DNA from: Aquabacter sediminis
GTDB lineage: Bacteria; Pseudomonadota; Alphaproteobacteria; Rhizobiales; Xanthobacteraceae
DNA: 64,000 nt
Direction of reading: 5' to 3'
Assembly (NCBI RefSeq): GCF_028863665.1
Contig: NZ_JARBFX010000004.1
Coordinates: 248,001-312,000, forward strand
The notes under the pieces are model-generated. The model was not told the DNA's origin, did no database searches, and saw only the letters and a list, made by a program, of their open reading frames with translations. Below, piece after piece: positions 54,641-63,215 of the stretch (the stretch's first letter is position 1; every line of letters begins with the position of its first letter). Both the position numbers and the translations under genes were made by a program.

Positions 54641-56047
54641 TCAGCGCGTGGGTGTGAACGTGCCCGTGGCGAGGGAGCCCGGGGCGGGCACGAAGCTGCC
54701 GGTGGCCAGGCTTGCCGTCTGCTGCGGGGCAGGGGCATAGACGGAGGCGGTGGCGCCGCTCGGCGCACTTGCAGGACGCGGGAGGGGCAAGGGCGCGTTG
54801 TCCGCCATGGTGGCGGAGGTGTCCGGCGCCTCTTCTTCCTTCGCGCCGCCGCCAAGCAGGTTGGCGATGGACAGGCTGCCGGACGCGGGTGTCGCGGCGG
54901 GCGCAGGGGCGTGCGGGTTGGAGCCGGGCTCCTCCGGCGCGCGCAGCGCCAGCAGGGACCGTCCATAGGTGTTGGTGGTCACATGGGTATTGGCGGGCGA
55001 GCCCACCGGGCTGAAGCCGTCATCCGCCACGTTCGGCGGGTTGGTCGTGCGGCCCGGCATGGTGCCCGGCGCGGGACCCGGCGGAATGGTCTTCAACTCC
55101 TGGCCCGGATTCTTTTCCTTGTAGCTGGCCAGGAAGATGGGGTGCATGCCGCCATCGATGCCGGCGCGGCTATAGGGCGCCGAGACGCTGCCCACCAGCG
55201 CGGCCACCTTCTGCTCGTCCGCATGCTGCTTGGCCTGCACGGCCTGCGCGATGGCGGGGGGGATGGTGTAGCTGGGGCAGGCCATGGTGGCGTCGAAGCC
55301 GCGGCCGGGGGCGGCGGTGGCGTTGAACACATAGCGCCGGTCGCAGACATTCACCTTCGGCTCGCGCATGGTGACGTCGAAGGCGTCCACGCCCTCCTTC
55401 AGGTTCTTCCAGAAGGGCATGTTGGGGTTGTTGCGATACTTGGCCATGTTGGTGGGCGTCATGCGGAAGGGCAGCGCCTGCACCTGGAACGACTTCTGCC
55501 CGCCGGCGAACGCCTCGCGGCCCAGCGCATAGATCTCGGCCATCTGCTCATCCGTCATGGAATAGCAGCCGGCGGACGAACAGTCGCCATGCACCATGAG
55601 GAAGTCGCCCGAGCGGCCATAGGCACGGTCATAGGCGTTGGGGAAGCCGAGATTGAAGGACAGGTAATAATTGGAGTTCGGGTTCATCTGGCCCGGGGTG
55701 ATCGTATAGAAGCCCTCCGGCGCCTGGCGGTCGCCCACCTTCACCTTGGGGCCGAGATCGCCTGACCAGCGGCAGATGGGATAGGTCTTGAAGAGGGCGA
55801 AATCGCCGTCCGTCTTCTGCTTCCACACCTCAAGCTCCGCCTCCTGCTTGTAGACGCGGATCAGGATCGGGCTCTGCGGCGTCATCCCCTTCTCGGAAAT
55901 GAGCGCGAGCGTCTGGGCGGAGAGAGGCTGGCGGGCGCGGGCGGAGGTTTCGTAATTCTCGCCATTGCAGCCGGCAAGCGCGAGGGCGGCCACCGCAGCA
56001 AGGGCGGCAAGGCGAAGGCGCGGAAGAAGAGGCAGCGGGCGGCTCAA
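54641..56047 (-). CDS. L,D-transpeptidase lipoprotein (YkuD/ErfK) with long C-terminal extension
   Basis: 468 residues. Signal peptide with lipobox LALAGC, then a YkuD domain (about 55-200) with the catalytic Cys in HGDCSSAGCYSM, which is the usual HGx...SxGC pattern. About 250 further residues follow, the last 130 of them Pro/Ala/Ser-rich with repeated ATGSF/ATGTF units. The family makes 3-3 cross-links in peptidoglycan or attaches proteins to it. The extension is not part of the core fold; it may anchor or position the enzyme. Confidence 0.9.
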   Translation of the reverse strand: MSRPLPLLPRLRLAALAAVAALALAGCNGENYETSARARQPLSAQTLALISEKGMTPQSPILIRVYKQEAELEVWKQKTDGDFALFKTYPICRWSGDLGPKVKVGDRQAPEGFYTITPGQMNPNSNYYLSFNLGFPNAYDRAYGRSGDFLMVHGDCSSAGCYSMTDEQMAEIYALGREAFAGGQKSFQVQALPFRMTPTNMAKYRNNPNMPFWKNLKEGVDAFDVTMREPKVNVCDRRYVFNATAAPGRGFDATMACPSYTIPPAIAQAVQAKQHADEQKVAALVGSVSAPYSRAGIDGGMHPIFLASYKEKNPGQELKTIPPGPAPGTMPGRTTNPPNVADDGFSPVGSPANTHVTTNTYGRSLLALRAPEEPGSNPHAPAPAATPASGSLSIANLLGGGAKEEEAPDTSATMADNAPLPLPRPASAPSGATASVYAPAPQQTASLATGSFVPAPGSLATGTFTPTR

Positions 56048-56270
56048 CGCAGAACTCCAACAACCGTTCCGGATGCGGTGAGCGACATGTCTAGATTCCC
56101 TGACCTTGCCACGTCGTTACCGCATGTCGCTCCAAAGGGGAAGAGCGGGGCTCGACCGGCCCAGCAAAGGGCGAAAATGCGGCCAAGGTTGGATCATATC
56201 CGGCCATCCTTGCCCTGGGATGACCTACTCACCAACCATTTGCGCGACATGGTTAATTCCGGTCAGCCGG

Positions 56271-57221
56271 TCAGAGCGTGCGGCCGATGGCCAGGAACTT
56301 CTCCCGCCGCGCCTTGCGCACCGCCGCCGGATCCAGGCCCGCCAGCTGCGAGAGGGCGTCGGAGATGGCGTCGCCGGTGGCCGCGATGGCGGCCTCGGGG
56401 TCCCGATGGGCGCCGCCGCGCGGCTCGCGGACGATGGTGTCCACCACGCCGAAGCGCTGCAGGTCCTGCGCCGTGATCTTCATATTGGTGGCCGCGTCCT
56501 GGGCCTTGGCGGTGTCGCGCCACAGGATGGAGGCGGCCCCTTCCGGTGAGATCACCGAATAGATGGCATGCTCCAGCATCAGCACCTTGTTGGCGGTGGC
56601 CAGCGCGATGGCGCCGCCCGACCCGCCTTCGCCGATGATGACCGCCACATTGGGCGCGCTCAGCGAGAGACAGGCATCGGTGGAACGGGCGATGGCTTCC
56701 GCCTGGCCGCGCTCTTCGGCGCCGATGCCGGGATAGGCGCCGGCGGTGTCCACCAGCGCGATCACCGGCACGTTGAAGCGATCCGCCAGTTCCATCAGGC
56801 GCACGGCCTTCCGGTATCCCTCGGGGCGGGCCATGCCGAAATTGTGCCGGATGCGGGTCTCGGTGGTGGAGCCCTTCTCATGGCCGATCACGCACACCGC
56901 TTCGCCGCGGAAGCGGGCGAAGCCGCCAATGATGGCCTCGTCCTCGCCGAACTTGCGGTCGCCGGCGAGAGGGGTGAATTCCTCGAACAGGCCCTTGGCG
57001 AAATCAGCGAAATGCGGCCGCATGGGATGGCGGGCCACCAGGGTCTTCTGCCAGGGGGTGAGGCTCGCATAGAGCTGGGCGAGCGCCTCGGCCGCCTTGG
57101 CCTCCAGGCGCTGCACGTCGTCGGCGATGGCGACGCCGTCCCCGGTGGACAGGGCACGCAATTCTTCCACCTTCGCCTCGAGCTCGGCCACCGGCTTCTC
57201 GAAGTCCAAATAGCTGCGCAT
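56271..57221 (-). CDS. accA: Acetyl-CoA carboxylase carboxyltransferase alpha subunit
   Basis: 316 residues. Starts RSYLDFEKPVAELEAKVEELR, with a crotonase-like core containing GRPEGYRK-type (MARPEGYRKAVRLM), DTAGAYPGIGAEERGQ and GEGGSGGAIALA. With AccD it moves the carboxyl group from biotin to acetyl-CoA to make malonyl-CoA, feeding the FabD-FabF pathway encoded earlier in the window. The ATG at 57221 begins the conserved region. Confidence 0.95.
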   Translation of the reverse strand: MRSYLDFEKPVAELEAKVEELRALSTGDGVAIADDVQRLEAKAAEALAQLYASLTPWQKTLVARHPMRPHFADFAKGLFEEFTPLAGDRKFGEDEAIIGGFARFRGEAVCVIGHEKGSTTETRIRHNFGMARPEGYRKAVRLMELADRFNVPVIALVDTAGAYPGIGAEERGQAEAIARSTDACLSLSAPNVAVIIGEGGSGGAIALATANKVLMLEHAIYSVISPEGAASILWRDTAKAQDAATNMKITAQDLQRFGVVDTIVREPRGGAHRDPEAAIAATGDAISDALSQLAGLDPAAVRKARREKFLAIGRTL

Positions 57222-57610
57222 GCCTGTCCGCTTAGGTTCTGAGGGGGAGAAAAGGGCCCCCGAAAGGGAGGCGGGAAGCTGCCCGCCGCAGGAGGAGGTG
57301 TCAAGCCGGGCCAAGCCCGGTGCGCCACCACGTCCGCAGTCGGACGCCACGGGGGTCGGTTAACGGCGAAACATGGCGCATCTGAGATGGCAACCGCCAA
57401 AAGGCGCGCCGGTCTTGCCTCCGCCGGTGCCTTGGGGTCGGAGTCCTGGATCGGGGGCTGTGTCGGTTGGCATGGCCGCAGCGGCCTTCCAAAGCCATGG
57501 GGACGAGAGCGGAGGAGTGTGGATAGGCGCCGTGTGCGACAGGGCGTCCCGGGTCCGCCATCCCGTCCGGTCGATGGCGAGAGACGGGTCCGTCTCTCGC
57601 CGTAGCGGCT
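57222..57610. other. 389-base spacer upstream of accA
   Basis: No gene is seen on either strand. It should hold the accA promoter. GTTAACC (reverse strand, about 57358-57364) is a CtrA-like half site only. The hairpin at 57576-57601 belongs to the upstream gene. Confidence 0.4.
57576..57601 (-). terminator. Strong hairpin after the small secreted-protein gene
   Basis: GGCGAGAGACG (57576-57586) pairs perfectly with CGTCTCTCGCC (57591-57601) across a GGTC loop, 9 bases after the stop of the reverse-strand gene. The T tract of a classical terminator is missing, so it may work with Rho or as a 3'-end stabiliser. Confidence 0.55.
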
Positions 57611-57988
57611 TCAATCGAACGAGATGTCGTTGTCGTGGAGGTAGACGTTGCTGGCCTTGCAGATGTCGATGCGAATGGGTTCATCCTTCACTTCGCCACC
57701 CGACTTCCCGCGCCAGCCCACACGCAGCGTCTGCTGGCAGCTGCCGCCCGACTTGGTAAATTCGAGTTCGGCGCTGTCGCCGGGCTCGAGGGGCCGGCTC
57801 AGCCAGTTGGTGCTCCAGCCGGTCCCGTCATTTGTATAGAAGCCGACCACCGTATTGCCGGGTGTTTCATTGTGAATCGTGAATTCACCACGCTTTCCCG
57901 TCTGCGCTGACGCTGCGTCAATAGAAAGAGCGCCAGCGAAAACAGAAAGAATAACGGCGGCTACTTTGATTTCTAATTGCTTTCTCAT
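57611..57988 (-). CDS. Small secreted protein of unknown function
   Basis: 125 residues. A clear signal peptide (AAVILSVFAGALSIDAASAQ), then a compact, beta-rich domain: FTIHNETPGNTVVGFYTND, a DGTGWSTNWL segment, GDSAELEF, one Cys in GGSCQQTLRV and one in IDICKAS. It looks like a single small periplasmic or extracellular beta-sandwich with one disulfide. I do not recognise the family. The base composition (more AT around the signal peptide) differs slightly from its neighbours. It is divergent from yggT. Confidence 0.8.
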   Translation of the reverse strand: MRKQLEIKVAAVILSVFAGALSIDAASAQTGKRGEFTIHNETPGNTVVGFYTNDGTGWSTNWLSRPLEPGDSAELEFTKSGGSCQQTLRVGWRGKSGGEVKDEPIRIDICKASNVYLHDNDISFD

Positions 57989-58323
57989 CCTTGCCCCCGC
58001 GGCTTTGATTTGCGGGCGGACTTTTGCAAGGGGTCTGGAAAATATCAATGATTAATCTTGCCCCAATTCCGGTGCCGCCGCGCATTGGACAGGTATGGCA
58101 CATGCGACCCCCAAACATCCCGTGCCGGTGCGCGTGCCGCGGCCGGGGCGACGGGCCCGTTTCCGCCCGGGGCGCCACCCTCGCGCCACCCTCGTGTGGA
58201 AAACTGCCGCTTGCTTTAGGTGGAGGTTCGCACTGTTCAAGGGCGCCGCCGTTGGGGTATTGCATGCGCGAACGAGGCGGGAAGCCGTCTTGTGCCGCCA
58301 GTCTGCCGAGGAAGTTCCAGCCG
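57989..58323. other. 335-base divergent region before yggT
   Basis: It contains the control regions of the secreted-protein gene and of yggT. The AT-rich patch 58035-58065 may hold a promoter. No further gene is seen. Confidence 0.4.
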
Positions 58324-58614
58324 ATGCGCGCCATTCTCGACGTCATCCTGATCGTGCTCCAGCTCTATGTCTGGGTGCTGATCGCCGCCGCCGTCCTGTC
58401 CTGGCTGGTGGCCTTCAATGTCGTCAATCCCTACAACCAGTTTGTCCGCTCCGTGGGCGAGTTCATCTATCGCATCACCGAGCCGGTCCTGGCGCCCATC
58501 CGGTCCATCCTGCCAAGCCTCGGCGGCCTTGATTTGTCGCCCATGGTGCTGATCCTGATCATCTTCTTCATTGAGCGGGTGATCGGCCTCTACATCTATC
58601 CCTACGTGTTCTGA
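58324..58614 (+). CDS. YggT-family membrane protein
   Basis: 96 residues with two membrane regions (VILIVLQLYVWVLIAAAVLSW and PMVLILIIFFIERVIGLY) around a conserved amphipathic loop, RITEPVLAPIRSILP. YggT proteins are inner-membrane proteins of unclear role, linked to osmotic adaptation and, in cyanobacteria and plastids, to membrane biogenesis. AGGAAG precedes the ATG. The next gene, of the YggU family, begins 8 bases later; the yggT-yggU pairing is common. Confidence 0.88.
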   Translation: MRAILDVILIVLQLYVWVLIAAAVLSWLVAFNVVNPYNQFVRSVGEFIYRITEPVLAPIRSILPSLGGLDLSPMVLILIIFFIERVIGLYIYPYVF

Positions 58615-58622
58615 CGCCCGCC

Positions 58623-58931
58623 ATGTCCTTCTGGACGGCGCGGGCGGACGGGGTTGAGGTGCGCGTGCGCGCCACCCCCAAGGGCGGGCGCGACGCCCTC
58701 GACGGCGTCGTCACCCTCTCGGATGGGCGCGAGGTGCTGAAGATTAGGGTGCGGGCGGTGGCGGAAGACGGTGCCGCGACCCAGGCGGTGGCCAAGGTGC
58801 TGGCGCAGGCGTGCGGGGTGGCCCCGGCGCGGGTGCGCCTCGTGTCCGGCGCGACGGCGCGGCTCAAGTCGTTTCATGTGGAAGGCCCGGCGGACGCCCT
58901 GGTGGCAGCCTTGACCGCGCGCTTGTCCTGA
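58623..58931 (+). CDS. YggU/DUF167-family protein
   Basis: 102 residues, full-length DUF167: VRVRATPKGGRDALDGV, LKIRVRAVAEDGAATQAV, and the conserved GVAPARVRLVSGATARLKSFHVEG. The fold is known but the function is not. Paired with yggT. A 9-base-pair hairpin at 59027-59049 (TTTCCCTCC/GGAGGGAAA) lies about 95 bases downstream and may end the transcript. Confidence 0.9.
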   Translation: MSFWTARADGVEVRVRATPKGGRDALDGVVTLSDGREVLKIRVRAVAEDGAATQAVAKVLAQACGVAPARVRLVSGATARLKSFHVEGPADALVAALTARLS

Positions 58932-59767
58932 CGCGCCAGTCCGGGGGGCGGTCGCGATCGCACGGGCCAAGAAGGAGGCGCGGCGCGCGGCGGCCCTGAC
59001 GCGCCGGAGCCGCACCCCCTTCCGGCTTTCCCTCCGGGAAGGAGGGAAAACCTCTTTGTCCTGCCACGCGGACAGGCCCGTTTCGAAGACAATTTATGGA
59101 CGCATTGTGCGCAACGCCGAACCCGTGGTGCCGCGCGGGCTCCAGCGTGAGCCTTGCATAAAATGCAGGGCAGGATTTCAGCCCTGCGAAGCTCCCGCCT
59201 TGTGGTGACGGGCCGGAAAGCGGAACGCTATCCCGCCCAAGATGCACGCACATGCCGGACGCTGCGGGGGCCCAAGGGGACGCTTGCGTCAATGCGCCGC
59301 AGAGAGCGGGCGGCGATCCCGGCGCGCCGGGTGGGGATCGCCGCCGGATCGGCGGACCGCACGCGCCGCGCCACGGCGGAGAATCGGGAAGCTGCGGCAA
59401 TTCAAAGGGTTGGCCCCTTTTGCCGAGAAAAGGTTCTTCACCCCTGTTTCGGAACCTGTTCTAATGTGCCGAGGGCCGCTTGCAGCGCGCCGGCCGGGGC
59501 GGGGCCGAGCGGGGACTTGAGCGACGGCCTTGGTCGCCTGCCTTGGGCGTCTGCTTCCGTCCGCAGGGGCGTTTTCGATCGGATGGCGCTGGGGCATCCG
59601 GTGGGAAAGCGTTCTCGAACAAGGCCTTGGATCAAGGTGCCGACGTGGTCCGGAGCTGTGCGGGCCGGCGGGCGGATGACCTCCAAGGACGGCTCCAATG
59701 GACGGCTGACGGGGGTGCTCCAGACGTGCACCTCCGAGGAGCCGGAAGCCGGGGATCGGGAAGCGGG
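58932..59767. other. 836-base region without a convincing gene
   Basis: This is the longest gap in the window. Open frames in it are Arg/Gly/Ala-rich, lack ribosome sites and lack any recognisable domain. It contains the hairpin at 59027-59049, a second hairpin GCAGGGC/GCCCTGC (59163-59186), and an AT-richer patch around 59405-59465 that could hold the promoter of the ATP-grasp gene. Confidence 0.45.
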
Positions 59768-62281
59768 ATGGGGCAGGTGGCGGGAAGCGAAGAGCGGACC
59801 GAGGCGTTTCGAGCGGCGGCAGTGGCGAGCTTCGTCGGTGCCTATGCGCCCCTGCCGGGCGTGCGCGACGAGATGATGGACGCGGACGGCCAGCCGCGCG
59901 CCCATTGGGCGCCGTTCCTGGCTGCGTTGGCGGAACTTGGCCCCGAGGAGCTGCGCCGCCGCTTCGATGCTGCCGACCGCTATCTGCGCGACAGCGGCGT
60001 CTTCTACCGGGTCTATGACGATGGCGGCGGCCGCGAGCGGCCCTGGTCGCTCAGCCATGTGCCCCTGCTGCTGGACAAGCCCGACTGGGACGCCCTGTCC
60101 GCCGGGCTCATCGAACGGGCGGAACTCCTGGACCGTCTGCTGCGCGACCTCTACGGCCCGGGAAGCCTGGTCAGCGAGGGGGCGCTGCCGGCGGCGGCGG
60201 TGGCCGGCAGCCCGGAATTCCTGCGGCCCCTGGTGGGCGTGAGGCCGAGGGGCGGCCGCTACCTGCGATTCTATGCCGCCGATGTGGGGCGCGGCCCGGA
60301 CGGGCGCTGGTGGGTGCTGTCCGACCGCACCCAGGCGCCCTCCGGCGTCGGCTATGCGCTCGAAAACCGCCTTGCCCTCACCCGCGCCCTTCCAGACACC
60401 TCCCGGCAATTGCGCATGGAGCGCCTCGCCGGCTTCTTCCAGACCTTCCGCAATTCGCTCATCAAGCTCGACCGCACGGGAGAGGGGCGCATCGGCCTGC
60501 TCACCCCCGGTCCGCTCAATGAGACCTATTTCGAGCATGCCTTGCTCGCCCGCTATCTGGGCTTCCTGCTGGTGGAGGGCGAGGACCTGTCGGTGCGCTC
60601 GGATGCCGCCTTCGTGCGCACGGTGGCTGGCCTCAAGCGCATCGACGTGCTGCTGCGGCGGCTGGATTCGGATTTTGCCGACCCGCTGGAATTGAATGGC
60701 CGCTCGCGCCTCGGCGTGCCCGGTCTTGTCTCGGCGGTGCGCAACCAGGCGCTGGTGCTCTCCAATGCGCTGGGCTCGGGCCTGGTGGAGGCTCCCGCCC
60801 TCATGGCCTTCCTTCCGCGCCTCGCCGTGCGTCTCCTCGGCCGGCCGCTGGCGCTGCCCCATGTGGGCACCTGGTGGTGCGGGCAGGAGGCCGAGCGGAC
60901 CCAGGTGATGGAGAATCTGGATTCCCTCGTCATCGCCTCCGCCTTCGGCCAGAAGGTAAGCGCGCTTGGCCCGCGCGGCTCGGTCCTGGGGGCGGACCTC
61001 ACCGGTGCCGAGCGGCGGCGCCTGTCTGCCCTCATGGCCCGGCGGGGGTCCGACTTGGTCGGACAGGACGTGGCGCGCCTGTCCACCATGCCGGTCTGGA
61101 CCGGCGAGAAGCTGGTGCCGCGGCCCTTCACCTTGCGTGTTTTCCTGTGTGCCACCGACGAGGGCTGGACCGTGATGCCCGGCGGCTTCTGCCGCATCGC
61201 GGAGAGCCTGGACGCGCGCGCCTTCTCCATCCAGCGCGGCGACCGCTCGGCGGATGTGTGGGTTCTGGCCGACACGGAGGTGGGCACCCAGACCCTTTTG
61301 CCCAGTCCCGACAATGTGCGGGTGCGCCGCTCCTCCGGCACGCTGCCGAGCCGCTCGGCGGACAATCTGTTCTGGCTCGGGCGCTATGTGGAGCGGGTCG
61401 AGGCGACGCTGCGGCTGGTGCGGGCGCTGGTCGGCCGCCTCGCGGAGACCGAATCCTCCTCCGGCCCGCTGGTCACGCGCATTCTCTCGCTGCTCTCCTC
61501 CTGGGGGGCCATGCCGGCCAACATGGCCCGCGCCACCCCCGGTTTCTGCGCCGTGGCGGCGCTGACCCGGCCGGACCTGCCGGGCGGCCTGCCGCAACTG
61601 GTGCGCTCGGCGCGCGCCTCCGCCTCGGTCATCCGCGACCGCTTCTCGCCTGATGCCTGGCGGGCGCTGGTGGACCTGGAAGCCTGCCTCAACGCCCCCG
61701 TTCCCGCCGCCCCATCGGAGGCGGACGCGCACGAGCGGGCGGACGCGGCGCTGCGCATCGTCGCCGCCTTTTCGGGCCTGGCCTCGGAGAATATGAACCG
61801 GCTCACCGGCTGGCGTTTCCTGGAGATGGGCCGGCGCATCGAGCGCTCCATCGTGCTCCTGCGCTATGCCCGCACCTTCGCCGAGCCGGGCGTGCCCAGC
61901 GGGGCGCTGGACGTGCTGCTGCAACTGGCGGACAGCCAGATCACCTATCGCAGCCGCTATGTGACGATGGAAGCGCGCGGACCGGTGCTCGATTTGGTGC
62001 TGCTGGACCCGGACAATCCCCGCTCTTTGGCCTTCCAGGTGCAGCGCATGGCGGCCCATCTCCAGGTGCTGCCCGGCCGCAATCCCGACGAGCCGCCGCC
62101 ACTGTCGGAGCGCATCATCGCCCGCATGCGCGCCGACCTCATCGCTTCCAGCGCCGAGACGTTCGAGTTCGAGGATTTCGACGCCCTGGAGCAGGATTTG
62201 ATGCTGCTCTCGGACGAGATTTCCACCCATTATTTCATCCAGGGGCCCGCCGCCGACGCGGAATGGCACGGTCCGAACTGA
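59768..62281 (+). CDS. Fused circularly permuted ATP-grasp and alpha-E protein
   Basis: 837 residues. Residues 1-510 match the circularly permuted ATP-grasp type 2 family (DUF404/DUF407): YLRDSGVFYRVYDDGG, LLDRLLRDLYGPGSLV, YAADVGRGPDGRWWVLSDR, PGPLNETYFEHALLARYLGF, ALGSGLVEAPALMAFLP. From about residue 525 an alpha-E (DUF403) helical domain starts, SRSADNLFWLGRYVERVEATL, ending near DEISTHYF. In most genomes these are two adjacent genes; here they are one. ATP-grasp enzymes join carboxylates to amines, and this kind is predicted to form peptide bonds. The transglutaminase gene follows after 7 bases. The ATG at 59768 is the closest to the conserved start; its ribosome site is weak. Confidence 0.88.
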   Translation: MGQVAGSEERTEAFRAAAVASFVGAYAPLPGVRDEMMDADGQPRAHWAPFLAALAELGPEELRRRFDAADRYLRDSGVFYRVYDDGGGRERPWSLSHVPLLLDKPDWDALSAGLIERAELLDRLLRDLYGPGSLVSEGALPAAAVAGSPEFLRPLVGVRPRGGRYLRFYAADVGRGPDGRWWVLSDRTQAPSGVGYALENRLALTRALPDTSRQLRMERLAGFFQTFRNSLIKLDRTGEGRIGLLTPGPLNETYFEHALLARYLGFLLVEGEDLSVRSDAAFVRTVAGLKRIDVLLRRLDSDFADPLELNGRSRLGVPGLVSAVRNQALVLSNALGSGLVEAPALMAFLPRLAVRLLGRPLALPHVGTWWCGQEAERTQVMENLDSLVIASAFGQKVSALGPRGSVLGADLTGAERRRLSALMARRGSDLVGQDVARLSTMPVWTGEKLVPRPFTLRVFLCATDEGWTVMPGGFCRIAESLDARAFSIQRGDRSADVWVLADTEVGTQTLLPSPDNVRVRRSSGTLPSRSADNLFWLGRYVERVEATLRLVRALVGRLAETESSSGPLVTRILSLLSSWGAMPANMARATPGFCAVAALTRPDLPGGLPQLVRSARASASVIRDRFSPDAWRALVDLEACLNAPVPAAPSEADAHERADAALRIVAAFSGLASENMNRLTGWRFLEMGRRIERSIVLLRYARTFAEPGVPSGALDVLLQLADSQITYRSRYVTMEARGPVLDLVLLDPDNPRSLAFQVQRMAAHLQVLPGRNPDEPPPLSERIIARMRADLIASSAETFEFEDFDALEQDLMLLSDEISTHYFIQGPAADAEWHGPN

Positions 62282-62288
62282 GGTGGCC

Positions 62289-63197
62289 ATGCTCTACGAC
62301 GTGCGCCAGACCACCACTTATACCTATGGCACAACCGTGCGCTCGGCCCGGCAGGTGCTGCGCATGACGCCGGTGGACCGCATGCCCCACCAGCATGTCA
62401 TCGCCCATATGCTGAACACCCAGCCGCGCCCCAGCGAGCTGGAGCAGGGCACGGATTTCTTCGGCAATGCGGTGGCCTGGGCCACCTTCGACACGCCCCA
62501 TGACCGGCTGGACATCTCCACCCGCGCCCGCATCGAGGTGCATCCGGTGGTGCTGCCCGATCCCGAGGCGACGCCCATGGTGGATGCGGTGCGCCGCGAG
62601 GCGTTCGCCAGCACGGACCTTGGACCAGCCTCGCCGGTCCATGCGCTCTATCCCAGCCGCGCCATTCCCCTTGATGGCGAAATCACCGACTGGACCGCCC
62701 AGAGCTGCCCCGCCAACCGGCCCATCCTCGCCGCCGCGCTGGAGGTGATGACGCGCATCCATGATGACTTCGCCTATATGCCCGGCACCACCGACGTCAC
62801 CACCTTGCCGGCGGAAGCCTTCGCCGCCCGGCGCGGGGTCTGCCAGGACTTCGCGCATGTGATGATCGCCGGCTTCCGGGGCCTTGGCCTGCCGGCGCGC
62901 TATGTGTCCGGCTATCTGCGCACCGTGCCCCCGCCCGGCCAGGAGCGTCTCGCCGGCGCCGATGCCACCCATGCCTGGGCCGAGGTGTGGTGCGGGCCGA
63001 TCCTCGGCTGGGTGGGGCTCGACCCCACCAATTCCATCCCCGCCGGGGAAGATCACATCATCCTTGCCATCGGCCGGGACTATGCGGACGTGGCCCCCGT
63101 GGACGGCGTCATTGTCGCCTCGGGCGAGCACGGGCTGGCGGTGGGCGTGGATGTGATCCCGGTGGAAAAGCCCTCGGCGGAGGCGCCGGCGTCCTGA
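62289..63197 (+). CDS. Transglutaminase-like cysteine protease
   Basis: 302 residues. Bacterial_transglu_N domain (LYDVRQTTTYTYGTTVRSA) and Transglut_core domain with Cys185 in RRGVCQDFAH, His227 in ATHAWAEVW and Asp244 in GLDPTN. It is the standard third partner of the ATP-grasp and alpha-E genes. GAGG lies 6 bases before the ATG at 62289; a GTG at 62283 is less likely. Cytoplasmic by sequence (no signal peptide). It converges on the hydrolase gene, 18 bases away. Confidence 0.9.
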   Translation: MLYDVRQTTTYTYGTTVRSARQVLRMTPVDRMPHQHVIAHMLNTQPRPSELEQGTDFFGNAVAWATFDTPHDRLDISTRARIEVHPVVLPDPEATPMVDAVRREAFASTDLGPASPVHALYPSRAIPLDGEITDWTAQSCPANRPILAAALEVMTRIHDDFAYMPGTTDVTTLPAEAFAARRGVCQDFAHVMIAGFRGLGLPARYVSGYLRTVPPPGQERLAGADATHAWAEVWCGPILGWVGLDPTNSIPAGEDHIILAIGRDYADVAPVDGVIVASGEHGLAVGVDVIPVEKPSAEAPAS

Positions 63198-63215
63198 ACG
63201 GTCGGCGCGCTTGGG

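Noticed and set aside
56249-56256. TTAACCAT on the reverse strand as a CtrA site before the L,D-transpeptidase gene
   Set aside because: Only a half site; the second TTAA at the right spacing is missing. The GTTAACC near 57360 fails for the same reason.
59460-59490. GGAACC near 59453 as the -35 of an EcfG (general stress) promoter
   Set aside because: No CGTT-type -10 follows at 16 to 18 bases.
59154-59876. A 240-codon forward open frame before the ATP-grasp gene
   Set aside because: Arg-rich, no ribosome site, runs into the start of the ATP-grasp gene in another frame.
59438-62290. A 950-codon open frame antisense to the ATP-grasp fusion gene
   Set aside because: It mirrors the third-position GC bias of the real gene; the translation is His/Gly/Arg-rich without domains and has no ribosome site.
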